From CG1-02-35-72 sp045046885 (GTDB lineage Bacteria; Bacteroidota; Bacteroidia; Flavobacteriales; Flavobacteriaceae): a stretch of 46,373 bases of DNA. Below, piece by piece: positions 16,575-23,820 of this stretch (position 1 is the first letter of the stretch; the number at the start of each line of letters is the position of its first letter). Below the pieces are notes generated by a model. It was given only the letters and a program-made list of their open reading frames with translations. It was not told the DNA's origin and searched no databases. The stretch lies in the NCBI GenBank assembly GCA_045046885.1, contig JASFYX010000012.1:1-46373 (forward strand), read 5' to 3'. The position numbers and the translations under genes were made by a program.

Positions 16575-17675
16575 ATGAAAATAGGCGTTTTAAAAGAAAG
16601 TATAAAAAGCGATAAAAGGGTTGCTATGAACCCTACAATTGCTAAACTTCTTATAAATAAAGGCTTTGAAATTTTAATGGAGCAAGATGCTGGTGAAGCA
16701 TCAAATTTTAAAAATTCTGATTATACCGAGGCCGGCGCTAGCGTGGTTAATCGTACAGAATTATTTAAAAATGCTGATATTATCGTTAAAATTAATCCTT
16801 TTGAAAAAGAAGATATTAATTTATTTAAAAGTGGACAGACTGTTATCAGTCAATTATTCCACAGATCTAGCCCAGAACTTATTGCTGACATTGCTAAAAC
16901 GGGTGTTTCAGCCTTTTCTATGGATGCTATTCCTAGGATTTCTAGAGCCCAAGATATGGATGTTTTAAGTTCGCAAAGTAACTTATCTGGTTACAAAGCT
17001 GTAATAGTTGGGGCTAATGAAATGACAAAAATTTTCCCATTAATGATGACTGCAGCAGGAACTGTAACACCTTCAAGAGTATTAATTTATGGTGTTGGTG
17101 TGGCAGGTTTACAAGCCATTGCAACAGCCAAACGATTAGGCGCAATAGTTGAAGCAACAGATATTAGAACAGAAACAAAAGAACAAACAGAATCTTTAGG
17201 CGCTAAATTTATTTCAGTCGACAATTCTGGTGAAGAATCTGAAGGTGGTTATGCCAAAGAAGCCTCAGAAGATTACAAAAAACGCCAAAAAGAAGCCGTT
17301 GATAAATCGCTTTTTAAAGCCGATTTAGTGATTACTACAGCTTTAATTCCCGGAAGACCCTCTCCTGTTTTAATTACAAAAGAGCAAGTTGACCACATGA
17401 AAAATGGCGCTGTAATTATCGATTTAGCTGCTGCAAATGGTGGTAACTGCGAATTGAGTAAAATGAATGAAACTGTTTTGCACAATGGTGTAAAAATTAT
17501 CGGTGTCTCAATGGCACCAGAAAGTGTTTCTACAAATGCTAGTGATTTATATGCTAAAAACATGTTTAATTTTTTAAATCTTTTAATTGAAGACAATAAA
17601 TTTAAATGGGATTTAGAAGATCAAATTACCGAAGAAACATTGATTGTAAAAGACGGAGAAATTAGAAAATCTTAA
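16575..17675 (+). CDS. pntA: NAD(P) transhydrogenase, alpha1 (NAD-binding) subunit
   Basis: 366 residues. It is the soluble domain I of the proton-translocating transhydrogenase, which moves hydride between NADH and NADP+ using the proton gradient. Motifs are VLKESIKSDKRVAMNP, SMDAIPRISRAQDMD, the Rossmann GVGVAGLQAIATAKRLGA and MKNGAVIIDLAAANGGN. In E. coli this is fused to membrane helices; here those form the next gene. A possible -7 element TACATTTG lies at 16538-16545. Twelve bases separate it from the alpha2 gene. Confidence 0.95.
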   Translation: MKIGVLKESIKSDKRVAMNPTIAKLLINKGFEILMEQDAGEASNFKNSDYTEAGASVVNRTELFKNADIIVKINPFEKEDINLFKSGQTVISQLFHRSSPELIADIAKTGVSAFSMDAIPRISRAQDMDVLSSQSNLSGYKAVIVGANEMTKIFPLMMTAAGTVTPSRVLIYGVGVAGLQAIATAKRLGAIVEATDIRTETKEQTESLGAKFISVDNSGEESEGGYAKEASEDYKKRQKEAVDKSLFKADLVITTALIPGRPSPVLITKEQVDHMKNGAVIIDLAAANGGNCELSKMNETVLHNGVKIIGVSMAPESVSTNASDLYAKNMFNFLNLLIEDNKFKWDLEDQITEETLIVKDGEIRKS

Positions 17676-17686
17676 AATTATATAAA

Positions 17687-17995
17687 ATGAATATACTAGA
17701 AACAATTAAAGAAAATCTCGACTTAATTTATATCCTTATTTTATCGGTATTTATTGGTGTTGAGGTTATAAAAAATATTCCAGCGGTGTTACATACACCC
17801 TTAATGTCTGGTGCAAATGCTTTGAGTGGTGTTGTAATTATGGGTGCCATTTTAGTAATGCTAGAGGCAGATCCAACTAATTATGTTGTATTAACTTTAG
17901 GATTTTGTGCTGTAATATTAGGAGTATTAAATGTTGTTGGTGGCTTTGTAGTAACCAACAGAATGTTAGAAATGTTTAAAAAGAAAAAATCATGA
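17687..17995 (+). CDS. NAD(P) transhydrogenase, alpha2 membrane subunit
   Basis: 102 residues with three membrane helices (about 13-31, 45-63, 67-90), including the family stretch HTPLMSGANALSGVVIMGAI. It is part of the proton channel (domain II) and works with the beta subunit. The gene overlaps pntB by four bases. Three-gene transhydrogenases of this kind are usual in Bacteroidota. Confidence 0.94.
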   Translation: MNILETIKENLDLIYILILSVFIGVEVIKNIPAVLHTPLMSGANALSGVVIMGAILVMLEADPTNYVVLTLGFCAVILGVLNVVGGFVVTNRMLEMFKKKKS

Positions 17996-19371
17996 GTATA
18001 GTTTTAGAAATCATATATCTTATTTCAATAATCACATTTATTTTTGGTTTAAAATATTTAGGACATCCCGAAACGGCTAGAAAAGGTAATTTAATTGCAG
18101 CTGCAGGTATGGGGCTGGCCATTGTTGGCACATTTATATTACACGAACGTGTAACCAATTTTATATACATTTTGATTCTTTTAGCCATATTAATCGGTTC
18201 TATTATTGGCTGGTTGATGGCTGTAAAAGTTAAGATGACAAAAATGCCAGAACTCGTGTCGTTATTTAACGGATTTGGAGGTGCTAGTGCGCTTTTAATT
18301 GGATTGATAGAATTCAATAATCATATAGGCGATGCTACTCAAACAGCTATTACAATCTCTGCAGTAGTTATAGGAAGTATCACATTTACAGGCAGTTTAA
18401 TCGCTTGGGCTAAATTAAACGGTAGTATGAAAAGTCTTATAAGATTACCTAAATACAATCTTATAAACAATCTTGTTATATTAGGTATTATCGCTTTTGC
18501 TGCTTATGTTGTTTATACAGGATCTGATAGCCAACTGTTTTTATATTCTTTACTTGTAGTGTCTTTGGTTTATGGTGTGTTATTTGTAATCCCAATTGGT
18601 GGAGCAGATATGCCAGTTGTTATATCGTTATTAAATTCCTTAACGGGGATTTCTGCGGCTATTGCCGGAGCTATTTATGGCAATATGGTTATGATAGTTG
18701 GTGGTATTTTAGTCGGTTCTGCCGGATTAATTTTAACCGTTGCTATGTGTAAAGCCATGAACAGGTCTTTAGCAAGTGTTATTTTTGGTGCTTTTGGAAG
18801 TACAGATGACGCCGTTGCTGGTACTAAATCAGAACTTGGCGAAATTAAAAGTACAACTGTTAGTGACACGGCTATTCTTATGAATTATTCGCAACGTGTC
18901 ATTTTTGTGCCGGGTTATGGTTTGGCTGTAGCACAAGCACAACACGCCATTCACGAATTAGAACAATTACTAGAAAGCAGGGGTGTTGATGTGAAATACG
19001 CTATTCATCCTGTCGCTGGACGAATGCCAGGTCATATGAATGTATTATTAGCTGAAGCCAACGTTGATTACGATAAGCTTGTAGAAATGGACAATGTAAA
19101 CCCAGAATTTAAAAATACAGATGTTGTTTTTGTTGTGGGTGCTAACGATGTTGTAAATCCTGCAGCTCATAACGATCCTTCTAGTCCAATTTATGGTATG
19201 CCAATTTTAGAAGTTGTTGACGCTAAACAAATTATTGTCAACAAGCGGACTATGAATCCTGGTTATGCAGGTATAGAAAACGAATTATTCTACAGCCCAA
19301 AAAATGCGATGCTATTTGGTGATGCTAAAAAAGTTATTCAAGAGCTAGTAGCCGAATTAAAAGCTATGTAA
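17992..19371 (+). CDS. pntB: NAD(P) transhydrogenase, beta subunit
   Basis: 459 residues: about eight or nine membrane helices (1-260; includes FNGFGGASALLIG and PIGGADMPVVISLLNSLTG) followed by the NADP-binding domain III with VPGYGLAVAQAQHAIHEL, HPVAGRMPGHMNVLLAEA, VVGANDVVNPAA and VNKRTMNPGYAGIENELFY. All signatures are present. A strong bidirectional terminator follows. Confidence 0.96.
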   Translation: MSIVLEIIYLISIITFIFGLKYLGHPETARKGNLIAAAGMGLAIVGTFILHERVTNFIYILILLAILIGSIIGWLMAVKVKMTKMPELVSLFNGFGGASALLIGLIEFNNHIGDATQTAITISAVVIGSITFTGSLIAWAKLNGSMKSLIRLPKYNLINNLVILGIIAFAAYVVYTGSDSQLFLYSLLVVSLVYGVLFVIPIGGADMPVVISLLNSLTGISAAIAGAIYGNMVMIVGGILVGSAGLILTVAMCKAMNRSLASVIFGAFGSTDDAVAGTKSELGEIKSTTVSDTAILMNYSQRVIFVPGYGLAVAQAQHAIHELEQLLESRGVDVKYAIHPVAGRMPGHMNVLLAEANVDYDKLVEMDNVNPEFKNTDVVFVVGANDVVNPAAHNDPSSPIYGMPILEVVDAKQIIVNKRTMNPGYAGIENELFYSPKNAMLFGDAKKVIQELVAELKAM

Positions 19372-19388
19372 TTACTGTCTTTATAAGA

Positions 19389-19424
19389 CAAAAAAAAGCC
19401 GCTTTAAAAAGCGGCTTTTTTTTG
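19389..19424. terminator. Bidirectional terminator between pntB and the T9SS gene
   Basis: Stem AAAAAAAGCCGCTTT / AAAGCGGCTTTTTTT with an A/T loop. U-runs exist on both strands, so it can end both the pnt transcript and the convergent one from 21549. Confidence 0.9.
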
Positions 19425-19440
19425 TCCTATATATTTGTTT

Positions 19441-21549
19441 CTAATATTTTAATACTTTTTTAGAAACAACACCTTTATTTGTATCAATCTTTAATATATA
19501 TATTCCAGTAGATAAACTACTTATATCTAAAGATTTTGAAATAGATTTAAAGATTTTAACTTGTTTGCCAGTCACATCAAAAATTGAAGCGTTAGAAACA
19601 AATATATCAGATGGAATATTAACATTTAAAACACCATTTGATGGATTTGGATAAACACTAACTTTAGATGATAAAATATTTTCATCTAACCCTAATACGC
19701 CTCCAGCACTAAAAGTAACACCTGGATCAACATTTGTCCAATTAGTAGTTGAATAAGCAACATTATCTACTGTAATTACAGTTAAACGACTATTATTACG
19801 CGCATCAAAATTAGCTGTGGGTACATTCGCATTATTACCATTACCAACATTTAAACCTGTTAAATTATTACCGTTAACTTTAATAGTTGTCAAAGCAGAA
19901 AAGTTAGTCAGATCTAAAGTACCTGCTAAACCATTATTTTGTACATCAACAGTTGTCAATGTAGTGTTTGCTGATATTTTATTAGCTATACTGCTCTTAG
20001 GGCCAGGAGGTGTTTGTCCTGGCATTGTTAAAGAAGTTAATAGTGCGTTACCTGTTGCTATTAAAGTTGTTAGTTGGTCTAAATTAGATAAGTCAATTTC
20101 ACCTAATAACGGACAATTAACTGTAGTCAAACCTGTCATAGAACCCGTTAAAAGTAATTGAGTTAAAGCAGCATTACCATCAGCAATTAATGTTTGTAGT
20201 GCCGATAAAGTAGAGGCATCTAAAGAAGCTAAGCTTGTGTTTCCTGTTAAATCTAAATTGGCTAAATCTGGATACTTACTTAAATCAATACTAGAAAATG
20301 TACTATTAGCTAAATTTAAACCTGTTATAGACGTAAAAGCGTCAAGAAAAGACAAATCGCCTACACCGCCTGGTATCGTAGAAAAATCAAATGACCCTAC
20401 AAAAGCGATAACTTCTCCTAATGTTAAGCTACCACCATTTGAATTAGCTTGTGTATTTAATATAGTAACAATTTCAGCAGGAAAAGATGCTAAGAAAGGT
20501 GTTATATCTAAGTCATTACAACTTGTATTGCTAAAACCACGTACACTGGCATCTATATGAAAACTTGTGGGTGGCGAAGTTGGTACAAATGGTATTGATA
20601 ATGAAGAAAAGGCTGCAAAAGGGTCTGTTGTAACACAAAATAAATTATTACCCGTTAACCAATACCCCACTTGAGAATTTGACATTGAAGTAGTGTGCAT
20701 AACAGCATTATAGCCATTCTGAACATTTAAAGTTGTCATACCATTACCTTCTGCATGTAAAACGAGTAATTTGGTATTTAAATGCAAGTCTAAAGTCCTT
20801 ATTTTATTTCCACTACAATTTAATGATGTCAATTCTGTAAAGCCTTCAATACCTGATAAATCTGCAATCAAACTTGACATGTTGGCTGTTGCACCTGCAA
20901 ACGATACATCTAAACTTGTAACCGCTGTAGCGTCCGTTGTTAAAATTTTCCCATTTAATCCATCTGTATCAATACCTCTATTTACAAGGACTTGCTCAAA
21001 AATAGTGTCAGGTATATTTACAAAAGATTGTGTAACAATTGTGGTAGCTGTAAAACCATAAGCAGCTGCTTGTAAATCTTCAGTAAGTTGTGCAGAAGCA
21101 CCTCCTGCTGTACCTAATTGTATTAAGAAATCGGCACCAACAGTAGAACCGACTGGTATTGTATTATTAGAAGAAGTAAAAACGTGAGAATTTAAATTTA
21201 ATTGACCATACCATTCCCCCAAATTGTTGGGTGTAAGCGCAACCAAACCTGTAATGTCAACCATTATCTGTTTGTCTTCATAATCTTTTCCTGAACCGTC
21301 ATTTGGTGTTACATCTCCACCATTTATTAAAGTCATATGCAAATATAAAGGTGCAGAATTATCTGAAGGAGTAAAAGCTGTAACACCATCTGTGTCTTTT
21401 ACAGATATATCAGGTTTAAAAGTTATGTTAAACCTACCGGGAGATGTATTTGTAAATACCAATCCAGCCGTACCAGCGCCTCCGGTAAATTGTGCTTGTG
21501 TTGTAAACCCTGCTAAAATGCAAAATAAGAATAGTAATGTGTTTTTCAT
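19441..21549 (-). CDS. T9SS-exported leucine-rich-repeat protein
   Basis: 702 residues. Signal peptide 1-19 (MKNTLLFLFCILAGFTTQAQ). A beta-rich N-terminal region follows (20-175), then IPDTIFEQVLVNRGIDTDG, a start typical of flavobacterial LRR cell-surface proteins. Irregular leucine-rich repeats come in two blocks: about 225-290 (LTSLNCSGNKIRTLDLHLN) and about 405-600 (LANLDLTGNTSLASLDAST, LTTLIATGNALLTSL). The C-terminal type A sorting domain (about 630-702) has YPNPSNGVLNV, IFDVTGKQV and LSTGIYILKI-KGVVSKKVLKY, directing it across the outer membrane by the type IX system. No catalytic domain seen; adhesion or binding is a guess. Confidence 0.9.
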   Translation of the reverse strand: MKNTLLFLFCILAGFTTQAQFTGGAGTAGLVFTNTSPGRFNITFKPDISVKDTDGVTAFTPSDNSAPLYLHMTLINGGDVTPNDGSGKDYEDKQIMVDITGLVALTPNNLGEWYGQLNLNSHVFTSSNNTIPVGSTVGADFLIQLGTAGGASAQLTEDLQAAAYGFTATTIVTQSFVNIPDTIFEQVLVNRGIDTDGLNGKILTTDATAVTSLDVSFAGATANMSSLIADLSGIEGFTELTSLNCSGNKIRTLDLHLNTKLLVLHAEGNGMTTLNVQNGYNAVMHTTSMSNSQVGYWLTGNNLFCVTTDPFAAFSSLSIPFVPTSPPTSFHIDASVRGFSNTSCNDLDITPFLASFPAEIVTILNTQANSNGGSLTLGEVIAFVGSFDFSTIPGGVGDLSFLDAFTSITGLNLANSTFSSIDLSKYPDLANLDLTGNTSLASLDASTLSALQTLIADGNAALTQLLLTGSMTGLTTVNCPLLGEIDLSNLDQLTTLIATGNALLTSLTMPGQTPPGPKSSIANKISANTTLTTVDVQNNGLAGTLDLTNFSALTTIKVNGNNLTGLNVGNGNNANVPTANFDARNNSRLTVITVDNVAYSTTNWTNVDPGVTFSAGGVLGLDENILSSKVSVYPNPSNGVLNVNIPSDIFVSNASIFDVTGKQVKIFKSISKSLDISSLSTGIYILKIDTNKGVVSKKVLKY

Positions 21550-21617
21550 AAAAAATTGATTTAGTTATAATTTATATTATCGTCCCAAATATCGTAAAAA
21601 ATAAAATAAAAGATTGT

Positions 21618-22076
21618 TTACTCTGATTTAATTATTTGTTCTGAATGAAATTTAGTCTTAACTTTTTTAATCACATCTATAATTACACCCTTTTCATCAA
21701 TTACAAAAGTGCTGCGGTGAATGCCATCATACTCACGCCCCATAAACTTTTTTGGTCCCCAAACGCCGTAGGCATTGATAACTGTTTTGTCTTCATCGAC
21801 AAGCAAATCGAAAGGTAAATTATTTTTAGTTATAAAATTTTGTTGGCGTTTAGCAGAATCGGCACTTACACCTAAGATTGTATAACCCTTTGCCAAAAAC
21901 AAATTGTAATTGTCGCGTAAATTACAAGCCTCCATAGTACAACCGGGTGTACTGGCTTTGGGATAAAAGAAAAGGACTAATTTTTTACCTTCAAAATCAT
22001 TTAAAGAAATTTCTTCTCCTTTTTGATTAAAGGCTTTAAATTGAGGTGCCTTATCGCCTACTTGTAGTGTTGTCAT
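21618..22076 (-). CDS. bcp: Thioredoxin-dependent thiol peroxidase (BCP-type peroxiredoxin)
   Basis: 152 residues from the ATG at 22076 (MTTLQVGDKAPQF). An earlier in-frame ATG at 22121 would add 15 unrelated residues and overlap the divergent nth start, so it is rejected. Peroxidatic C46 in STPGCTMEAC and the nearby C51 match the intramolecular two-cysteine BCP type. FFYPKAS and the end motif IHRSTFVIDEKG are also present. It reduces peroxides with electrons from thioredoxin. Only 33 bases separate it from nth, so the two share a divergent promoter region. Confidence 0.93.
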   Translation of the reverse strand: MTTLQVGDKAPQFKAFNQKGEEISLNDFEGKKLVLFFYPKASTPGCTMEACNLRDNYNLFLAKGYTILGVSADSAKRQQNFITKNNLPFDLLVDEDKTVINAYGVWGPKKFMGREYDGIHRSTFVIDEKGVIIDVIKKVKTKFHSEQIIKSE

Positions 22077-22109
22077 ATTTTGTAAGTTTGTGTCGTAAAA
22101 ATACAAAAA

Positions 22110-22769
22110 ATGACCAAACAAGAAAGTGTTGCCTTTATTATAGAGACACTCGAAAAATTATATCCAAAAGTACCCATCCCTTTAGACCACAACGATGCTT
22201 ATACACTTCTTATTTCAGTCGTTTTATCGGCACAAAGCACAGATGTACGTGTGAATACCATTACACCAATACTCTTTGCTAAAGCCGATAATCCGTATGA
22301 CATGGTAAAATTATCGGTTGATGAAATAAAAGAAATTATACGTCCTGTAGGCTTATCGCCGATGAAATCAAAAGGTATTTACGGACTTTCTAAAATGATA
22401 ATTGAACAACATAAAGGTAAAGTCCCTCAAAGTTTTGAAGCTCTTGAAGCTATGCCTTCAGTTGGACATAAAACAGCTAGTGTGGTTATGAGTCAGGCTT
22501 TTGGCATACCCGCTTTTCCTGTAGACACACATATCCATAGACTGATGTATAGGTGGCAATTGAGTAATGGGAAAAGTGTTGCTCAAACAGAAAAAGATGC
22601 CAAAAGATTATTCCCAAAAGAATTGTGGAATAAATTACATCTTCAAATTATATTCTACGGCAGAGAATATTGTCAAGCACGGGGTTGGAATTTAGATAAC
22701 GATATAATTACCAAAACTGTTGGGAGAAAATCTGTAATAAAAGAATGGGAGTCAAAACAACAAAAATAA
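22110..22769 (+). CDS. nth: Endonuclease III without the Fe-S cluster cysteines
   Basis: 219 residues. It is a DNA glycosylase/AP lyase for oxidised pyrimidines. The helix-hairpin-helix LEAMPSVGHKTASVVMSQAFG carries the catalytic lysine, followed by the catalytic aspartate in FPVDTHIHRLMYRW. The N-terminal LLISVVLSAQSTDVRVN is typical. The C-terminal C-x6-C-x2-C-x5-C cluster motif of E. coli Nth is absent; only one cysteine remains (YGREYCQARGWN). Cluster-less endonuclease III proteins are known, so activity is likely. Confidence 0.93.
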   Translation: MTKQESVAFIIETLEKLYPKVPIPLDHNDAYTLLISVVLSAQSTDVRVNTITPILFAKADNPYDMVKLSVDEIKEIIRPVGLSPMKSKGIYGLSKMIIEQHKGKVPQSFEALEAMPSVGHKTASVVMSQAFGIPAFPVDTHIHRLMYRWQLSNGKSVAQTEKDAKRLFPKELWNKLHLQIIFYGREYCQARGWNLDNDIITKTVGRKSVIKEWESKQQK

Positions 22770-22775
22770 GCACAA

Positions 22776-22807
22776 AAAAATGCCCGTTGTTGGCGACGGG
22801 CATTTAA
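22776..22807 (-). terminator. Terminator after the 47-residue gene and nth
   Basis: A 12-pair stem, AAATGCCCGTTG / CGACGGGCATTT with loop TTGG, at 22778-22805 (one G-U pair). On the minus strand it is followed by seven U, so it mainly ends the transcript of the sigma factor and the small gene. It begins nine bases after the nth stop on the other strand. Confidence 0.82.
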
Positions 22808-22951
22808 CTAATTCAAATGTAATTCTACAATTTGATGAAACCTAGTTTTAACAATCCATAAGGATTTCGAATAATTCAATAAAAATGAAACTGTTTCTTT
22901 TTTTGGATTTAATATATTTTCATAAAATCCTTTAGTGTAAAGTTTAGCCAT
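22808..22951 (-). CDS. Small 47-residue protein downstream of the sigma factor
   Basis: An ATG-started frame gives MAKLYTKGFYENILNPKKET, then VSFLLNYSKSLWIVKT and a 14-residue tail, stopping just before a terminator. The pattern PKKETVSFLLNYSKSL resembles small uncharacterised proteins that I recall from many flavobacteria (PK-ET--FLLNYSKSL). It has no membrane helix and no cysteine. It lies 56 bases after the sigma-factor stop, on the same strand and before the shared terminator, so it is probably cotranscribed. Function unknown; a regulatory link to the sigma factor is only a guess. Confidence 0.72.
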   Translation of the reverse strand: MAKLYTKGFYENILNPKKETVSFLLNYSKSLWIVKTRFHQIVELHLN

Positions 22952-23007
22952 GTATCAATATTTTTTAGTTTAATTACATACATAACGCCAAACATTATAC
23001 TTTATTA

Positions 23008-23592
23008 TTAATTGGTTAAAATAATTTCTTTTTCGGCTATAACCTTTCTTAAATTAATCAAGGCATAACGCATTCTTCCCAATGCCGTATTAATACTAAC
23101 ATCGGTTTGAAGGGCAATTTCTTTAAAGCTCATATCTTTGTACAAACGCATTTCTAAAACTTCTCTTTGATCGTTTGGTAAAGTATCTAGTAATTTACAA
23201 ACATCAGATTCTATTTGGTTTTTTATCAGTTCATTTTCAATATTAACTTTAGAATCTGGCAAGACAGAAAATATATCAAAATCGTCTGTATTTTTAAACA
23301 AAGGCATGCGCTTATTTTTTCTAAAATAATCTATTACCAAATTATGAGCAATACGCAAAACCCAAGGTAAAAATTTACCTTCTTCATTGTAAGCGCCTTT
23401 TTTTAAGGTATTTATAACTTTAATAAAAGTATCTTGAAAAATATCTTCGCTAATAAAACGATCTAAAACCTTAGAGTAAATAAAGCTAAATACACGTTGT
23501 TTGTGTCTTTTAATAAGTACTTCAAGCGGTTTTTCTTGACCAGCAATATATTGCGCAATCAATACTGAATCGTCAAGTTTTTGAATTCTCAT
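23008..23592 (-). CDS. ECF-type sigma-70 family RNA polymerase sigma factor
   Basis: 194 residues. Region 2 lies at about 20-95 (VLIKRHKQRVFSFIYSKVLDR, EDIFQDTFIKVINTLKKG, FLPWVLRIAHNLVIDYFRKNKR). Region 4 lies at about 130-185 (LPNDQREVLEMRLYKDMSFKEIALQTDVSINTALGR, a clear helix-turn-helix). No region 3 and no extra C-terminal domain, so it is a compact ECF factor. No anti-sigma gene is adjacent; the only cotranscribed neighbour is the 47-residue protein. Confidence 0.93.
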   Translation of the reverse strand: MRIQKLDDSVLIAQYIAGQEKPLEVLIKRHKQRVFSFIYSKVLDRFISEDIFQDTFIKVINTLKKGAYNEEGKFLPWVLRIAHNLVIDYFRKNKRMPLFKNTDDFDIFSVLPDSKVNIENELIKNQIESDVCKLLDTLPNDQREVLEMRLYKDMSFKEIALQTDVSINTALGRMRYALINLRKVIAEKEIILTN

Positions 23593-23688
23593 AATATTAC
23601 TTTTCTAGATAAAGATATCCAGTTTTAATTATTAATAATTTAAAGTAATATTATATTATAGGCAGTAGTTTTAGATGTAATACTGTTC

Positions 23689-23720
23689 CAAAAGTAGTAA
23701 ATTATTTTATTAAACAGCAA
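23689..23720 (-). promoter_or_regulatory. Candidate sigma-factor promoter
   Basis: On the minus strand TTG (23720-23718), 21 bases, TACTTTTG (23696-23689), matching the Bacteroidota housekeeping consensus. It predicts a leader of roughly 90 bases before the sigma-factor ATG. Confidence 0.5.
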
Positions 23721-23820
23721 ATGATTTATATCTTTTTAATGTTAATTTTATATTTAGTCTAATCATTTACCTAAAATTTATAGCTAAATTTTATACATTT
23801 GTAGCTTATCCTTTTTTTAG

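Noticed and set aside
19817..21061. Three open frames antisense to the T9SS leucine-rich-repeat gene
   Set aside because: Shadow frames of a repetitive gene; no start context or family resemblance.
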